Notes under the pieces: generated by a model
Databases searched by the model: none
What the model saw: only the letters and a program-made list of their open reading frames with translations
Told to the model about the DNA's origin: nothing
Shown here: positions 46,912 to 56,605 of the stretch, in pieces
How the letters are laid out: every line of letters begins with the position of its first letter
Numbering within the stretch: the first letter of the stretch is position 1
From: Rhyacophila brunnea
Taxonomy: Eukaryota; Arthropoda; Insecta; Trichoptera; Rhyacophilidae
Length of the DNA: 64,000 nt
Direction of reading: 5' to 3'
Assembly (NCBI GenBank): GCA_022495005.1
Contig: JAGYXB010001071.1
Location: forward strand, 558,001 to 622,000
Translations under genes and position numbers: made by a program

Positions 46912-47029
46912 ATTGAAACTTCGCAGCATACTGAATCGGTAGTGCCGCTGCATGAAAACAAACCGCTTACAGTACTAGTCGCGCCACCTGTCGGCTTTTC
47001 TAAGCACTTATTGACCCACCCTCGTATGT

Positions 47030-47395
47030 AGGTATCTAATACGTATAACTATTGTACGCACAATCATAATAATATGTTAAATATATGCGTGTGCCTGAAG
47101 TTACAAGGTTGAAAAATATTTTGAGATTATAAGTCGTATTTGAAAAATAGATATTTGAACATTGTTATACTATATGAAAAATAACTTGAAAAAATAGTGT
47201 TAATAATTAAATTACATGCAGTTCATTTCACATTACAAACTAAAATTCCAAAAGCGCAATGATCATTATGTCTTCTGATATTTAGGTAGGTAGGTACTTC
47301 CCGAGTCATCCACCATTGAGATAAAACTTGATACATTAGCAAATAAATTAATTTACACCCACACCCACCCACGTGCATACACCCTATACGTAAAT
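47030..47395. other. Intergenic, no recognised feature
   Basis: AT-rich spacer between the mariner and a SINE. Confidence 0.5.
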
Positions 47396-47397
47396 AC

Positions 47398-47632
47398 ACC
47401 CACGGTGGCCGCGCGGCTTAAGAGTTGGCCTATTACGCCGTGGGTCCCAGGTTCGAACCTGGGTCTGGCACGTACATGTCATATTGTTTTTAAATTTGTG
47501 TATGTCAGGGTATAGACCTAATAGGTTGAGCAAGTGGCTGACATCCATTTATCGTAAAAACAAAATCTGTCAATACAAACCACCACTCTGTGGAGGTCCA
47601 TATGATCCTATTAGGATCGGACATGGTGGGGA
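47398..47632 (+). repeat. tRNA-derived SINE-1, well preserved copy
   Basis: Head GGTGGCCGCGCGGCTTAAG and T-arm CCCAGGTTCGAACCTGGG, then the same body as at 28857, ending in the GATCCTATTAGGATC palindrome. The T-arm is perfect, so an internal pol III promoter could still work. Confidence 0.85.
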
Positions 47633-47639
47633 ATTTTAA

Positions 47640-48125
47640 TTCACTGAATCATTATTATTTAATTTACATGCACAATAACGTAAAATCGCAAAAAAATAAC
47701 AGTTCAAACGTTTGTAACAAACAAATTTTATTAGTGTTAACAACACAGAGAAATTTAATGTCACAATACCACTTAAACCGTAGGTAGGTATATTCTACAA
47801 CTATTCTGAAATTTCCAGCAAGCGTAATGTAAACGTTTACTTCCACTATTATGGTTGTTAGCTCAACGTACCTATTTGTACAATCCTAATAATATGCATC
47901 AAGGTATGACATACTCTTGTGATATAATTAAAGATATATTTAAAAAAAATGTGATATTCAAAAATTCACCTACTGGAAAAATGTAAGTAGGTAGGTACCT
48001 ACCTAGATATCTACCATATTATTATTTTTGTATTTAATAGGTACTCATTACAACCATTACACACAATATCCAAGGGTGCTATAGATATTCTTTAATATGG
48101 AAAATACCTATATAATTTTGAAACT
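47640..48125. other. Intergenic, TAGGTAGGTA-rich
   Basis: AT-rich; TACCTACC tracts at 47780 and 47990-48010. Confidence 0.5.
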
Positions 48126-48129
48126 CTAA

Positions 48130-48192
48130 ACCGGCTCTCTCATCTAAACTCGTCTCGTCTGCAATATGTCGAATATGTCGATGTGACGTCTC
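48130..48192 (+). repeat. R8 short repeat, copy 2
   Basis: CCGGCTCTCTCATCTAAACTCGTCTCG with ATGTCGATGTGACGT; see copy 1. The following 48290-48500 is CpG-rich but has no recognised gene. Confidence 0.45.
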
Positions 48193-48699
48193 GTTATTCA
48201 CAAAACACACGATATATGGACCTTCGCACACCGCTCCAATAAAACATTTTAGTTTTAAAAAAACATCTGGAGGCACATGCAACTATTTTCACCCGACATG
48301 CAGCACTTCGTCATTCGTGTTGGCTCGCCGAGTGACCTTCCTGTCTTCGCACGGCCTTGCTAGACGCACATGAGACTTGCATGTTGCGCTCAGATTTGAT
48401 TTATGACTATTATCCCAATCGAGACGATTTTCAATGTGCGACTGGGCTAATGGGTTACAAGGCCGATCGCATTTGATTGGCCGAATGTAATGTACCAACG
48501 TCAGATAATACTTACATATTTACTTTTGTACTTTGGTACTTATTGCATGAATCATAGAAGGATCGATAGCTTACAAGCTAGAGTACTCACCCGGAAATTG
48601 AAAGGCTGAGGTTTTTCAAAATTATGTAAGTAAGTAGGTAGGTACTATATTTGCATTCTTTTATTTTAACAAATCGGTGTGTGTACTTATGTACGCGCG

Positions 48700-48965
48700 T
48701 TAGAAGTTATACTTCTTTGGCGTAACAAAACAAAAACAAAACTTTGTATTGTACTGTATAATCGTCACGATTGCACTATCATACTGTGGCGTAAAGGTAG
48801 TGCTTTTGGCTGATAACCGAACGATCGGTGGTTCGAATACAATCGAGTGCGTTTCTTTTCGTGTGAAAAATAAATTATGTGTTACATGTCACACGCCAAA
48901 AATACTGTCTGGTCTGATTTCCCAAATGCGCCAAAAGAAGTATAACTTAAAAAAAAAAAAAACTG
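48700..48965 (+). repeat. tRNA-like SINE inside an inverted repeat
   Basis: A tRNA-like head (GTGGCGTAAAGGTAGTGC ... GGTGGTTCGAATACAA, boxes A and B) at 48784-48850 is followed by a body and a poly(A) run at 48949-48962. Outer arms AGTTATACTTCTTTGGCG (48708-48725) and CGCCAAAAGAAGTATAACTT are inverted. It has the same layout as 9455-9700 but is unrelated in sequence. Confidence 0.5.
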
Positions 48966-49325
48966 AAAACCAACTGCCTCTAGGTATTTGAATACACTTT
49001 GAATTAGTGGGCATTATTGTTATGTTAAATAGGTTCGGGCCAAAATAGCTGCCGTTCGGCCATTATAATGGGACCGTACTTATTTCGCAAGGGGAGCCGT
49101 CCCCTAAAAATGCACCCCTGCAGAATAACGGTATACGCCGAAGGTACCTACGCATAGTACTGCAGTACCTACTTATAGGATGAATACGAAGTTTGTTACG
49201 GTTGTCGCCTGCAGCATAACTAGGTAAATACAGATTATACAATTATAAAACTATCAACCGAGTGTAATTGGTGGAATTTGAATTTAAATTCAAATTGATT
49301 TAAGCTTTGTACTATACTCAAATGG

Positions 49326-49907
49326 CAGTGGCGAAGGGTGGAGATAGGCTGTTAAGATCCGCCATAAACAGTGCACATTAAACTTTTTCAGACATACATA
49401 TTTGTTTTCATTGAAATAAGACTACATTTTACAGATAGTGTTAGTTAGTTTTTAAAATTTAATTAAACCCTGAGAAACCAAGCCATAATAGATAATAGTC
49501 AAAAAATACATGTCAATCTATAAAATATCTAACATTATACAATTATATCATACATAACTTTGAATATTTTATAAATAGAATAATATTTTTTATTTATTAT
49601 AGTTTGGTTTAGGCAGGGCTTAATGAATTAAAAAATTAACCAACAATATGTGTAATATGTATTTTTAATCCAACGAAAACAAATAACTATGAATGAAAAA
49701 GTGTGCACAATTTTGTCGTATTGCCCAAATTAGACCAAAACTATTATGGTTTCGTTTAGGAATGGTTTAATTGATTTTTAAAAACTAACTAACACCGTCT
49801 GTAAATTGTAGTCTTAGTTCAATAAAAACAAATACATATGACTAAAAAAGTTTAGTGTGCACTATTTATAACGAATCTTAACAGCCTACCTCCACCCTTC
49901 GCCACTG
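49326..49907. mobile_element. hAT-type MITE Q (TSD TCAAATGG)
   Basis: 582 bp with ends CAGTGGCGAAGGGTGGAG and its complement (CTCCACCCTTCGCCACTG with one extra variation), and a perfect 8-bp duplication TCAAATGG at 49318-49325 and 49908-49915. The interior contains two diverged inner repeats (AACTAACACCGTCTGTAAA-like). No protein. Confidence 0.9.
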
Positions 49908-49919
49908 TCAAATGGAATA

Positions 49920-50590
49920 ACTACAAAACTTAAATCAATTACAATTTTATTTACATACGTGGGCTTACAATATTTTTAGGAATGTAGGTAGGTATACCAG
50001 CCTGCTAACTGCTTACTGTTCGTCAAATTCATTGTTAATTATCGCAAAAGGATTAACTCAGCAAATTTATATTTAACCAGGTTTGTGTAGAGCAGCTTCC
50101 CTCCCATTTTGGTGGCCCATAATTAATTATAATCTCTTCATTTTATGCAATCTGTTTTCTTTTCATACGTGACATCCTATACAGGTGAGCAAGCCGTCTA
50201 GATTCTTGAACGTCCCATTCTGATGGACTGTTAAGTTAACTATATTAAATTCCCAATAGTTTTTTGTTGTTTTATTTCCTCAGTATTGACGATTTTACAC
50301 CTCTTGAATATAGTAGTATCATTGATTATTATTTAATGATCTATTATTAGGGTTTTCACGATGTATACGCCTAGTGATTGAATTATTAGTGATAAGGGTT
50401 TTTTTTACAAACAATTTAACTATTCATAATTAGTTTGTTATATTTTTTATTGTGATACTTGACTTTAATAGGTAGGTGACAAAGTTTTTACCTACATTAT
50501 TGTATTAATTTATTAGGCAGATATAAGTATAAGTTATAATTAATTATTCGTTGTCAGTGAGTATTTACATAGGTATTTGTGAGTGCACAT
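49920..50590. other. Intergenic, no recognised gene
   Basis: AT-rich; nothing assigned. Confidence 0.45.
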
Positions 50591-50592
50591 AG

Positions 50593-50630
50593 TGCCTGAA
50601 GATGGCGAAAGGCGAGACCCGGGTCGCAAA
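50593..50630 (+). other. Possible Penelope-like element end with hammerhead-like motif
   Basis: GCCTGAAGATGGCGAAAGGC followed by GAGACCCGGGTCG resembles the CTGAxGA-stem-loop-GAAA arrangement found in the terminal repeats of Penelope-like retroelements. Here the second core block is GAGAC rather than GAAAC, and stem II is mispaired. No reverse transcriptase lies nearby. Confidence 0.3.
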
Positions 50631-50989
50631 AAACGACTCGAATGGAATAGTACAAAATTCAAATCCATTCGAATATAAATGATAAAATGTAATAGCCGCT
50701 ACTATGAGTCACACATTTAAAATATAGATCATTTACCCACGTTTATATGCAACGATTATATACTAAATATAATATGATCGACGCACGAAAGAAGATGGGG
50801 GTGGGAGGCGTATGGAAGTGGGGACAATGTTGAAATCGTTTATTGCATCATTTTTAATTCATGTTTTATTCAACGATTAATAAAAATCTTGACCAATCTT
50901 CCGCAAAACTGCCTGAAGAGCCGCAATCGATTTTTTCTTGTTGATTCGTGAAGAATTACTTTTCAGACAACTTCTTCAGCTTTGTAAAA

Positions 50990-51130
50990 CGTAATAATTA
51001 TTTATTTATTTACTCAAGAAAACAAAACATTGTGGACATAACAAATCTAAATTCAAGACATGCACAAAATGAGATTTACATTATAACAATAATTATTACC
51101 CTCACAAGAGAGAACAAGAGAATAGGTAGG
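50990..51130 (-). repeat. Probable LINE 3' end, copy A
   Basis: The reverse complement matches 52675-52795 (TCTTGTGAGGGTAA, TTATAATGTAAATCTCAT, TTATGTCCAC.ATGTTTTGT) and ends in AAATAAATAAATAA. The short tandem tail suggests a CR1-like LINE 3' end, although no coding part is seen. Confidence 0.45.
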
Positions 51131-51257
51131 TATATAAAATAATAATAAAAATAAAAAATAAATACTTAATGCAGAAAAATAAAATTTTGAAGACAAAAAC
51201 ATACAATTTTATAAAGAAAAATACATAGCACATAATTATGTGAAGGAAATGTGCGAC

Positions 51258-51652
51258 CATAGCCCCCACATCCTGAAGCGGGCCCCCAGGCTAGAATCTT
51301 TGGCGGGCCCCCCTACCTATCGTTAAGGATAAAATCATAGCGTTTTCCAAATGGTGTATGCTGTAAAATTAATGTGTATATTTAGTGTTTTTTTTTGTAT
51401 ATTTTAATACCTACATCCATTTGAATCATGGAGTTGTCGAGTACCTATCGGTACACAATTAAAAATTGTATCGTACAACCATATAATTTTATATAACAAC
51501 ATTATTCAAGAAAAATACTATTTAGGTACTATTAGAGAGAATTTGTGATGTGTGTTTATCTCACTTATCTGGTCGACTCGCTACGCCGGGCCCCTCTTAA
51601 GCCCGGGCCCCCAGGCAAGAGCCCTGTCAGCCCCCTCTTTGTGGATGCCATG
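51258..51652. mobile_element. hAT-type MITE G, full copy (TSD TGTGCGAC/TGTGTGAC)
   Basis: 395 bp. The ends are CATAGCCCCCAC and the complement of CATGGCATCCAC, with GC-rich subterminal blocks (GAAGCGGGCCCCCAGGC; GCCCGGGCCCCCAGGC). The flanks TGTGCGAC (51250-51257) and TGTGTGAC (51653-51660) differ by one base. Confidence 0.8.
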
Positions 51653-51664
51653 TGTGTGACTGTT

Positions 51665-52670
51665 GTGAGTGTGTATGTGAGTTACCAAAATTACCTACCA
51701 ACGTTCTAATATTTTCATAAACAGTAAATAATAATATTACCATTATGTTATGTAAATTGCATTGATGAATCATAAAAGATTTTCACTAAAAGAAACATTT
51801 TTGTCGTATTTATATACCTACTCAAGTATTGTTTAATTTTATTTTGTTATACATCCTTACAGTATCCCTGTAGACGCGTGGATTTGAACAATATGTGAGA
51901 TTTTTAATCATTAGGTACCTACATACCTACTACCTACCGGAGATTTGCCCGGTGTTAATAATTTGATTGTGAATGTAGGTACCTACCTACCAATCCTACT
52001 GCTTTCACAGTACCTAATGTTAATGAAACATTTTACTTTAAATATTTCGTTTTCCAACTTAAAACATTTTCGTTGTCGTATTGTCATAAGTGTAATATCA
52101 ATTATTGAGTTTTAAAAGAATTTATGTAGGTACTTCGATAATAGGATGATCACTAATACCTACAACAAATTCAAACACTGGTTTTTTCTTTGGTATTGAT
52201 TGTTCACTGTATGATTATTGAATACAACATTGAATTTCGCTTAATTTACAATAGGTAAGATTTTATAATACAGGTACAAAACATAAAATTCATAATTTCT
52301 CCTATTTTATCTGATTCTGAAAAAAGATTTTTTTTTTGAATACCATTTAGGAAACAGAGGATGACCATTGGGCTTTAAAGAGATCGTCTGACAGAAAATG
52401 CGCGATAATATTTCAGGATCGGAACTGTTTCCTCGTGTCAAGCCTATTAGGTACCATTAGCGAAGGGTGCAAGATTAGTAAATGCGCTCCCAAAGACATA
52501 GACATTTTCAGTGATGTACTTTGCATTTTGTTTTTGAAACTTTATTTTTCTGTTTAAAATTATAGATATGTTTTTTGTTTTAAAAATTTTATTTTTCTGT
52601 ATTAAATTGTACTTAAGTATGTTTTTGTTTAATTTGTTTTTCTGTTGTTATTATTATTATATTCTATATT
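51665..52670. other. Intergenic, TACCTACC tracts, no gene
   Basis: AT-rich with clusters of TACCTACC at 51915-51995. A block at 52340-52520 is mixed in composition and unassigned. Confidence 0.45.
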
Positions 52671-52674
52671 CTCT

Positions 52675-52795
52675 TCTTCTCTCTTGTGAGGGTAATATTT
52701 GTTATAATGTAAATCTCATGTTGTGTACGTCCTGAATTTATATTGGTTATGTCCACGATGTTTTGTATTCTTAAATAAATAAATAAATATAATTG
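52675..52795 (+). repeat. Probable LINE 3' end, copy B
   Basis: Inverted relative to copy A at 50990-51130, ending CTTAAATAAATAAATAAATA. The two copies enclose about 1.5 kb containing MITE G. Confidence 0.45.
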
Positions 52796-52893
52796 TTTCT
52801 ATAGTTTCGTCCCGTTAGACAGTTTTATGAATGTCAGGAACTAATATGCTCTCATACAAAACCACATTAGGTAGAGTAGGCAGATAACCTATA

Positions 52894-53015
52894 CGCTTTA
52901 TAACTTTGCATTTTTTTGCACATGTTACTACACTGATATGCCTCTTTGCCTGATTACCTCGCATAAAATTAAATCAAATGATATTCACTTGTATCTATTA
53001 ATAATTAGGAAACAT
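52894..53015 (+). repeat. R9 MITE, partial copy
   Basis: CGCTTTATAACTTTGCATT then CTACACTGATATGCCTCTTTGCC matches 19455-19570. The right-hand inverted end was not found. Confidence 0.6.
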
Positions 53016-54090
53016 AATAGGTATATATTTTAATATAAATTTATGTTCAATAAAGAATTTTACATTCTTAAAGCTTGTAAAAAATGTATATAATTAAAAA
53101 CTCAAAATAAAACTAGTCGAAACTAAACATAATATGTTTAAAAAAGTAGTGTAGGTATGTAATTTATATCAGCAGTTTCAGATATTTGTTGGAAGGTTCG
53201 TTTACAAGGGCCCTTGTATTTCTCATACGGTACAAACAATTATTATTAGTAACTCAAATCTTTCTGTATCCATCTAAAATACCCGTACCTATCACACAAA
53301 AGTAGAAAAGTACCTATCTATTATTTATTTATTTATCATATAGAATAGGTAGGTTTTTAGTTAAATTCGCATATGTTTTTTGATAAACGGCAGTATAAAT
53401 TAGTCGGCATATTGGTATTGAATGGTTTGAAGCCAAAGATATTTTATATTGCTCGTAAAAGTTTCCTTCATCAATAATATTTATTGTGATTATGATGCTC
53501 ATAATAAGAATCTATTGATCCTTATTGATTGCGTACTGAAATAAAAAACTAAGTAGGTATAAGTAGGTACTATACGAAAAAATTATATATTATAATATTG
53601 GAACTTTGGTGCACATTTTGGAAGCATGCCAACAAGAATACCAATCCATGATACACTTATATACCTACTATACTAAATTATAAAATTAGTTTGTATGCAG
53701 AAAATATACCTATTTCCTTATAAATACATGTCATCGAATTAAGTCATTGGTAAAAATTAGGTGATAAGAACAAATCCCACTAAATGGATTGCAACAAAAA
53801 GCGGTCATACAACTCAATCAATAATGCCCAAGTAGATATGGTTATAAATGACAAAAAACAATAAATTTATTAATTGCCTAAATCTGGCTCTGGCTCGTAA
53901 GTATAAAAATATTATAATGATAAAAACTGTAAACTAATTGGTTACAATGAAAAAGAATTTCGTTGTATTTAATTTGTAAATATTTTTGTAAACGGCGTCA
54001 AGTTATCAATTTGTTATCACTGTTTATCAGTTTCAGATATTATTTTTAATTGTCATAATTCCCGCCACTATTTTAAATTTGCATTGACAT
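53016..54090. other. Upstream flank of AUTS2/tay gene, no recognised element
   Basis: AT-rich DNA without a bounded transposon or exon. Confidence 0.45.
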
Positions 54091-54092
54091 AA

Positions 54093-54100
54093 TGACGTCA
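54093..54100. promoter_or_regulatory. Perfect CRE-like site upstream of AUTS2/tay
   Basis: TGACGTCA, the CREB/ATF consensus palindrome, about 740 bp upstream of the start codon and within a local rise in CpG (TGACGTCACGGCGAG). Position relative to the transcription start is unknown. Confidence 0.4.
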
Positions 54101-54299
54101 CGGCGAGAGCTAACGTCAACAAAGCATGCACTTTACATAAACAAAATAAAAAAAGATTTCGGTGCTGCCATCATATAAAAAAGCGTATATAAAAAAATAC
54201 ACTTTGATCGCAAGCAAAGTAATTATGTTTCTAGATATTATAATGTGTGAGTATTTAAAATATTGTTAATAGGGTTTGAGAATATTGAGTTTGATTTTC

Positions 54300-54840
54300 G
54301 TATTGTTTTATGGTGATTTGAGATGGTTTTTAATTTATTAAAATGATAATCTCGAGTAATGGCGGCCGTGCGGCGACGCCCGTGCACAGGAAATATTTCT
54401 CATGGCATTGGCAGCACTGCGTTAGTTCCCCATCGCGGCCGCTACGTAGCGTTCGTGTAGCGCGACATCTTTCATTGTATCGACTGGTCGTGTATGCCAA
54501 GAATAATGCTTTAAATGTTTTTATGGACAAAAACGCGAAATGTGAGTTAAAATTAGGTGTGTAGTGAATTGTGATTAAGTGAAATGTTGTGAATTAGTCA
54601 GTGTTGAGGCCACGAATCAGCCGACGGATAGATACGCGGCCATTTTACTTGCAATGCGGCAGCCGTGTATGTTCCGCCATTGGAAACAATCAGTATCTTT
54701 CTCCAGGTGTAAGTCTACGTATTTTGTCGAAAATCGCGGACAAAATACAATCTAATGATAATGTGCGGCAACAAAAGTGTAGTGCGGATCCGTGTGTAGT
54801 GACGAAAGAGTGGGTTAGTGTGACAGATAATGTGTGAACG
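54300..54840 (+). promoter_or_regulatory. AUTS2/tay promoter and 5' UTR region (CpG-rich)
   Basis: A local CpG-rich island in an AT-rich window (GGCGGCCGTGCGGCGACGCC; ATCGCGGCCGCTACGTAGCG), directly upstream of the conserved coding exon. The leader contains an ATG-initiated upstream frame (54343-54564) and repeated GTGAATTGTGATTAAGTG-like sequence, as is common in insect 5' UTRs. The transcription start is not determined. Confidence 0.55.
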
Positions 54841-55080
54841 ATGGAAAACGAAGTGAAACAGCGCAATCAAAGGAATAGGCGACGGGAGAGGGCTCAGCGC
54901 ATGCAGGCACAGCGAGAAAGTAAGACGAAGGATGGGGACAGCGCCGAAGACGAGTCCCCGGCCCGTGAGAAGCCCCCGAGGCCCCCCGTCCGGAGAAAAA
55001 AGTCCAAGGAGCCCATGGGCGAAGAGGACATCATCGACGGGTTCGCCATCATGTCCTTCCGCACCTACGAGGATGTCGAG
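54841..55080 (+). CDS. tay: AUTS2/tay bridge homologue, first coding exon
   Basis: 80 codons from ATG to a strong donor (GAG|GTAAGT), phase 0. Residues 1-27 are strongly basic (RNRRRERAQR), 28-40 acidic (DGDSAEDE), and 41-57 a Pro/Arg/Lys stretch (PPRPPVRRKK). It closes with [18 protein letters not shown] at about 61-78, plus VE. That last block is the conserved N-terminal signature of AUTS2-family proteins (human form [20 protein letters not shown]), where exon 1 ends at the same point. The start is secured by an in-frame TGA one codon upstream (54835-54837). In vertebrates AUTS2 works with a variant Polycomb complex in neuronal gene control; in flies tay bridge acts in brain development and locomotion. 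Further exons lie beyond the window. Gene name by family resemblance only. Confidence 0.88.
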
Positions 55081-56504
55081 GTAAGTCAGTGGCCCGTACG
55101 CCCGGCCGGTGCCCCCTGTCAAGGCTTATCTCTAAAATACGACCTCCCAAACCTCATCTGTCACCCATTATCATACTGCACTACCACCTAATCCAACCAC
55201 CCACCCCGTGCATAATTACTAATTTTATGACACGAACTGTCCTTTTAATTACCAAACACACAAATTACGTTAAATTTAGAATTTTATACATAATTTTCAC
55301 AGTAGATTCTTTGTTCTTGAAAATTCTTATACCGTAGGTATACGTGCATGTCATAATATAAAATAATGTTTACATCTAACGATCCGAACAGATATTTTAT
55401 TACAAGCAAGAAACGGCAAGTTTTCGCTTTTATCACACAGTGTGACTTCGATATATACAGATGAATGAAAAATAATCAGACGAGTTGTAGAAATATACAC
55501 TCTCGATTTCTTTGTAAAATATAATATCGTTTTGCTTTTCTGTGATGGCTATGTCATGTCAGATTGACAACTTTATCGACGTGCGACCACACATACAATT
55601 TACTTTCCACCTACCTACTTAATGCTTTTTATTTGTCTCATTTACAATATAGGCGTTATTATATTATTTATCTGCGATCTCTATGTACCTACATATATAT
55701 TATTATTATTACTGAACATATGTTTTATGTTTGAGAGGTTAAGTTTGTCCGCCATGTTTGTGCAATCGTTTTATGTTTACAATGTTCAATATTATTAACC
55801 TTAAATGAGATCTCTTTTTTTAAATAAAAATTCAAATTATCAAGAATTTTTCAAGTGTGAGGTAGTAAAGCAAAGTAAGATTTAGCAGTGATGGAGAATT
55901 AAACATTTAAAACTCATTACATACACCAGTGCCTAGGTAGGTATATACTAGGTATATAGCTACTACCAGAGTATATTATGTACCTATTGGGTTTCGCATC
56001 ATAATAAATTAGGCCATTATAATCTTCGTAGCTATCCGATATTTTGTCAATAATTAAAACCTATACCTACTGAATACTGATCAATTCATGTAATCATACT
56101 CAACTACATTTAGAATTTTAGATTGATAGTGATGAAAACATTTGAAACGCAGTACCTATTCTCCTTTTCTAAAGATATTATTTTTTGGGGTTCCCATCAT
56201 AATAAACTATTTAATATTTTCTGAGCCATGCCATATTTTGTAAATAGCAACTGCTCATTGGATTTAACCATATTATTCAACATTTAATTTCTTTGTAAAT
56301 AATTAATGTTGACGTTTAAAAAAGTGAATTTATTATGTCACTCACTACTAATATGTATTAACAACACCTACAAATGTGCGTGTAGATATACACAGGATCT
56401 ATGTAATTTAAAAAAAAACACTTAGGTAGGTATTTAACTAATTTTCATAAAAAAATGAGGTTTGGCAGTTACCTACTTATAGGTATATTATGATTATAGT
56501 GATG

Positions 56505-56605
56505 TAGGGATAGACGAATTTACCAAGAACCGAGAAGACAGGAGAATGCGCGGGAAGGCCTTGAGCCAGCAGCGGATTGACGACACGACGACTGCTGATA
56601 ATGAT
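56505..56605 (+). repeat. LINE 3'-end scrap
   Basis: A stretch reading CCAAGAACCGAGAAGACAGG, then GCCTTGAGCCAGCAGCGGATTGACGAC and a TGATAATGATAA tail corresponds to the K.RE..RR...L.QQ.ID end of the LINE seen reversed at 8995-9290. Confidence 0.5.

Larger units (their letters stand above)
44976..47024 (-). mobile_element. mariner-family transposon, interrupted by MITE P
   Basis: The ends are CGAGGGTGGGTCAATAA and its exact complement, with TA at 44974-44975 and 47025-47026. Without the 755-bp MITE P and its 8-bp duplication the element is 1286 bp, the usual length of a complete mariner. The transposase gene is on the minus strand. The MITE lies upstream of its start codon, between the gene and the right-hand TIR. 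Confidence 0.95.

Noticed and set aside
54343..54564. 73-codon frame upstream of the AUTS2/tay exon
   Set aside because: It lies in the CpG-rich leader in another frame, has no recognisable protein, and is better read as 5' UTR (an upstream frame at most).
54601..54837. Upstream in-frame extension of the AUTS2/tay exon
   Set aside because: It has no ATG at its beginning and ends at a TGA one codon before the conserved exon's ATG.
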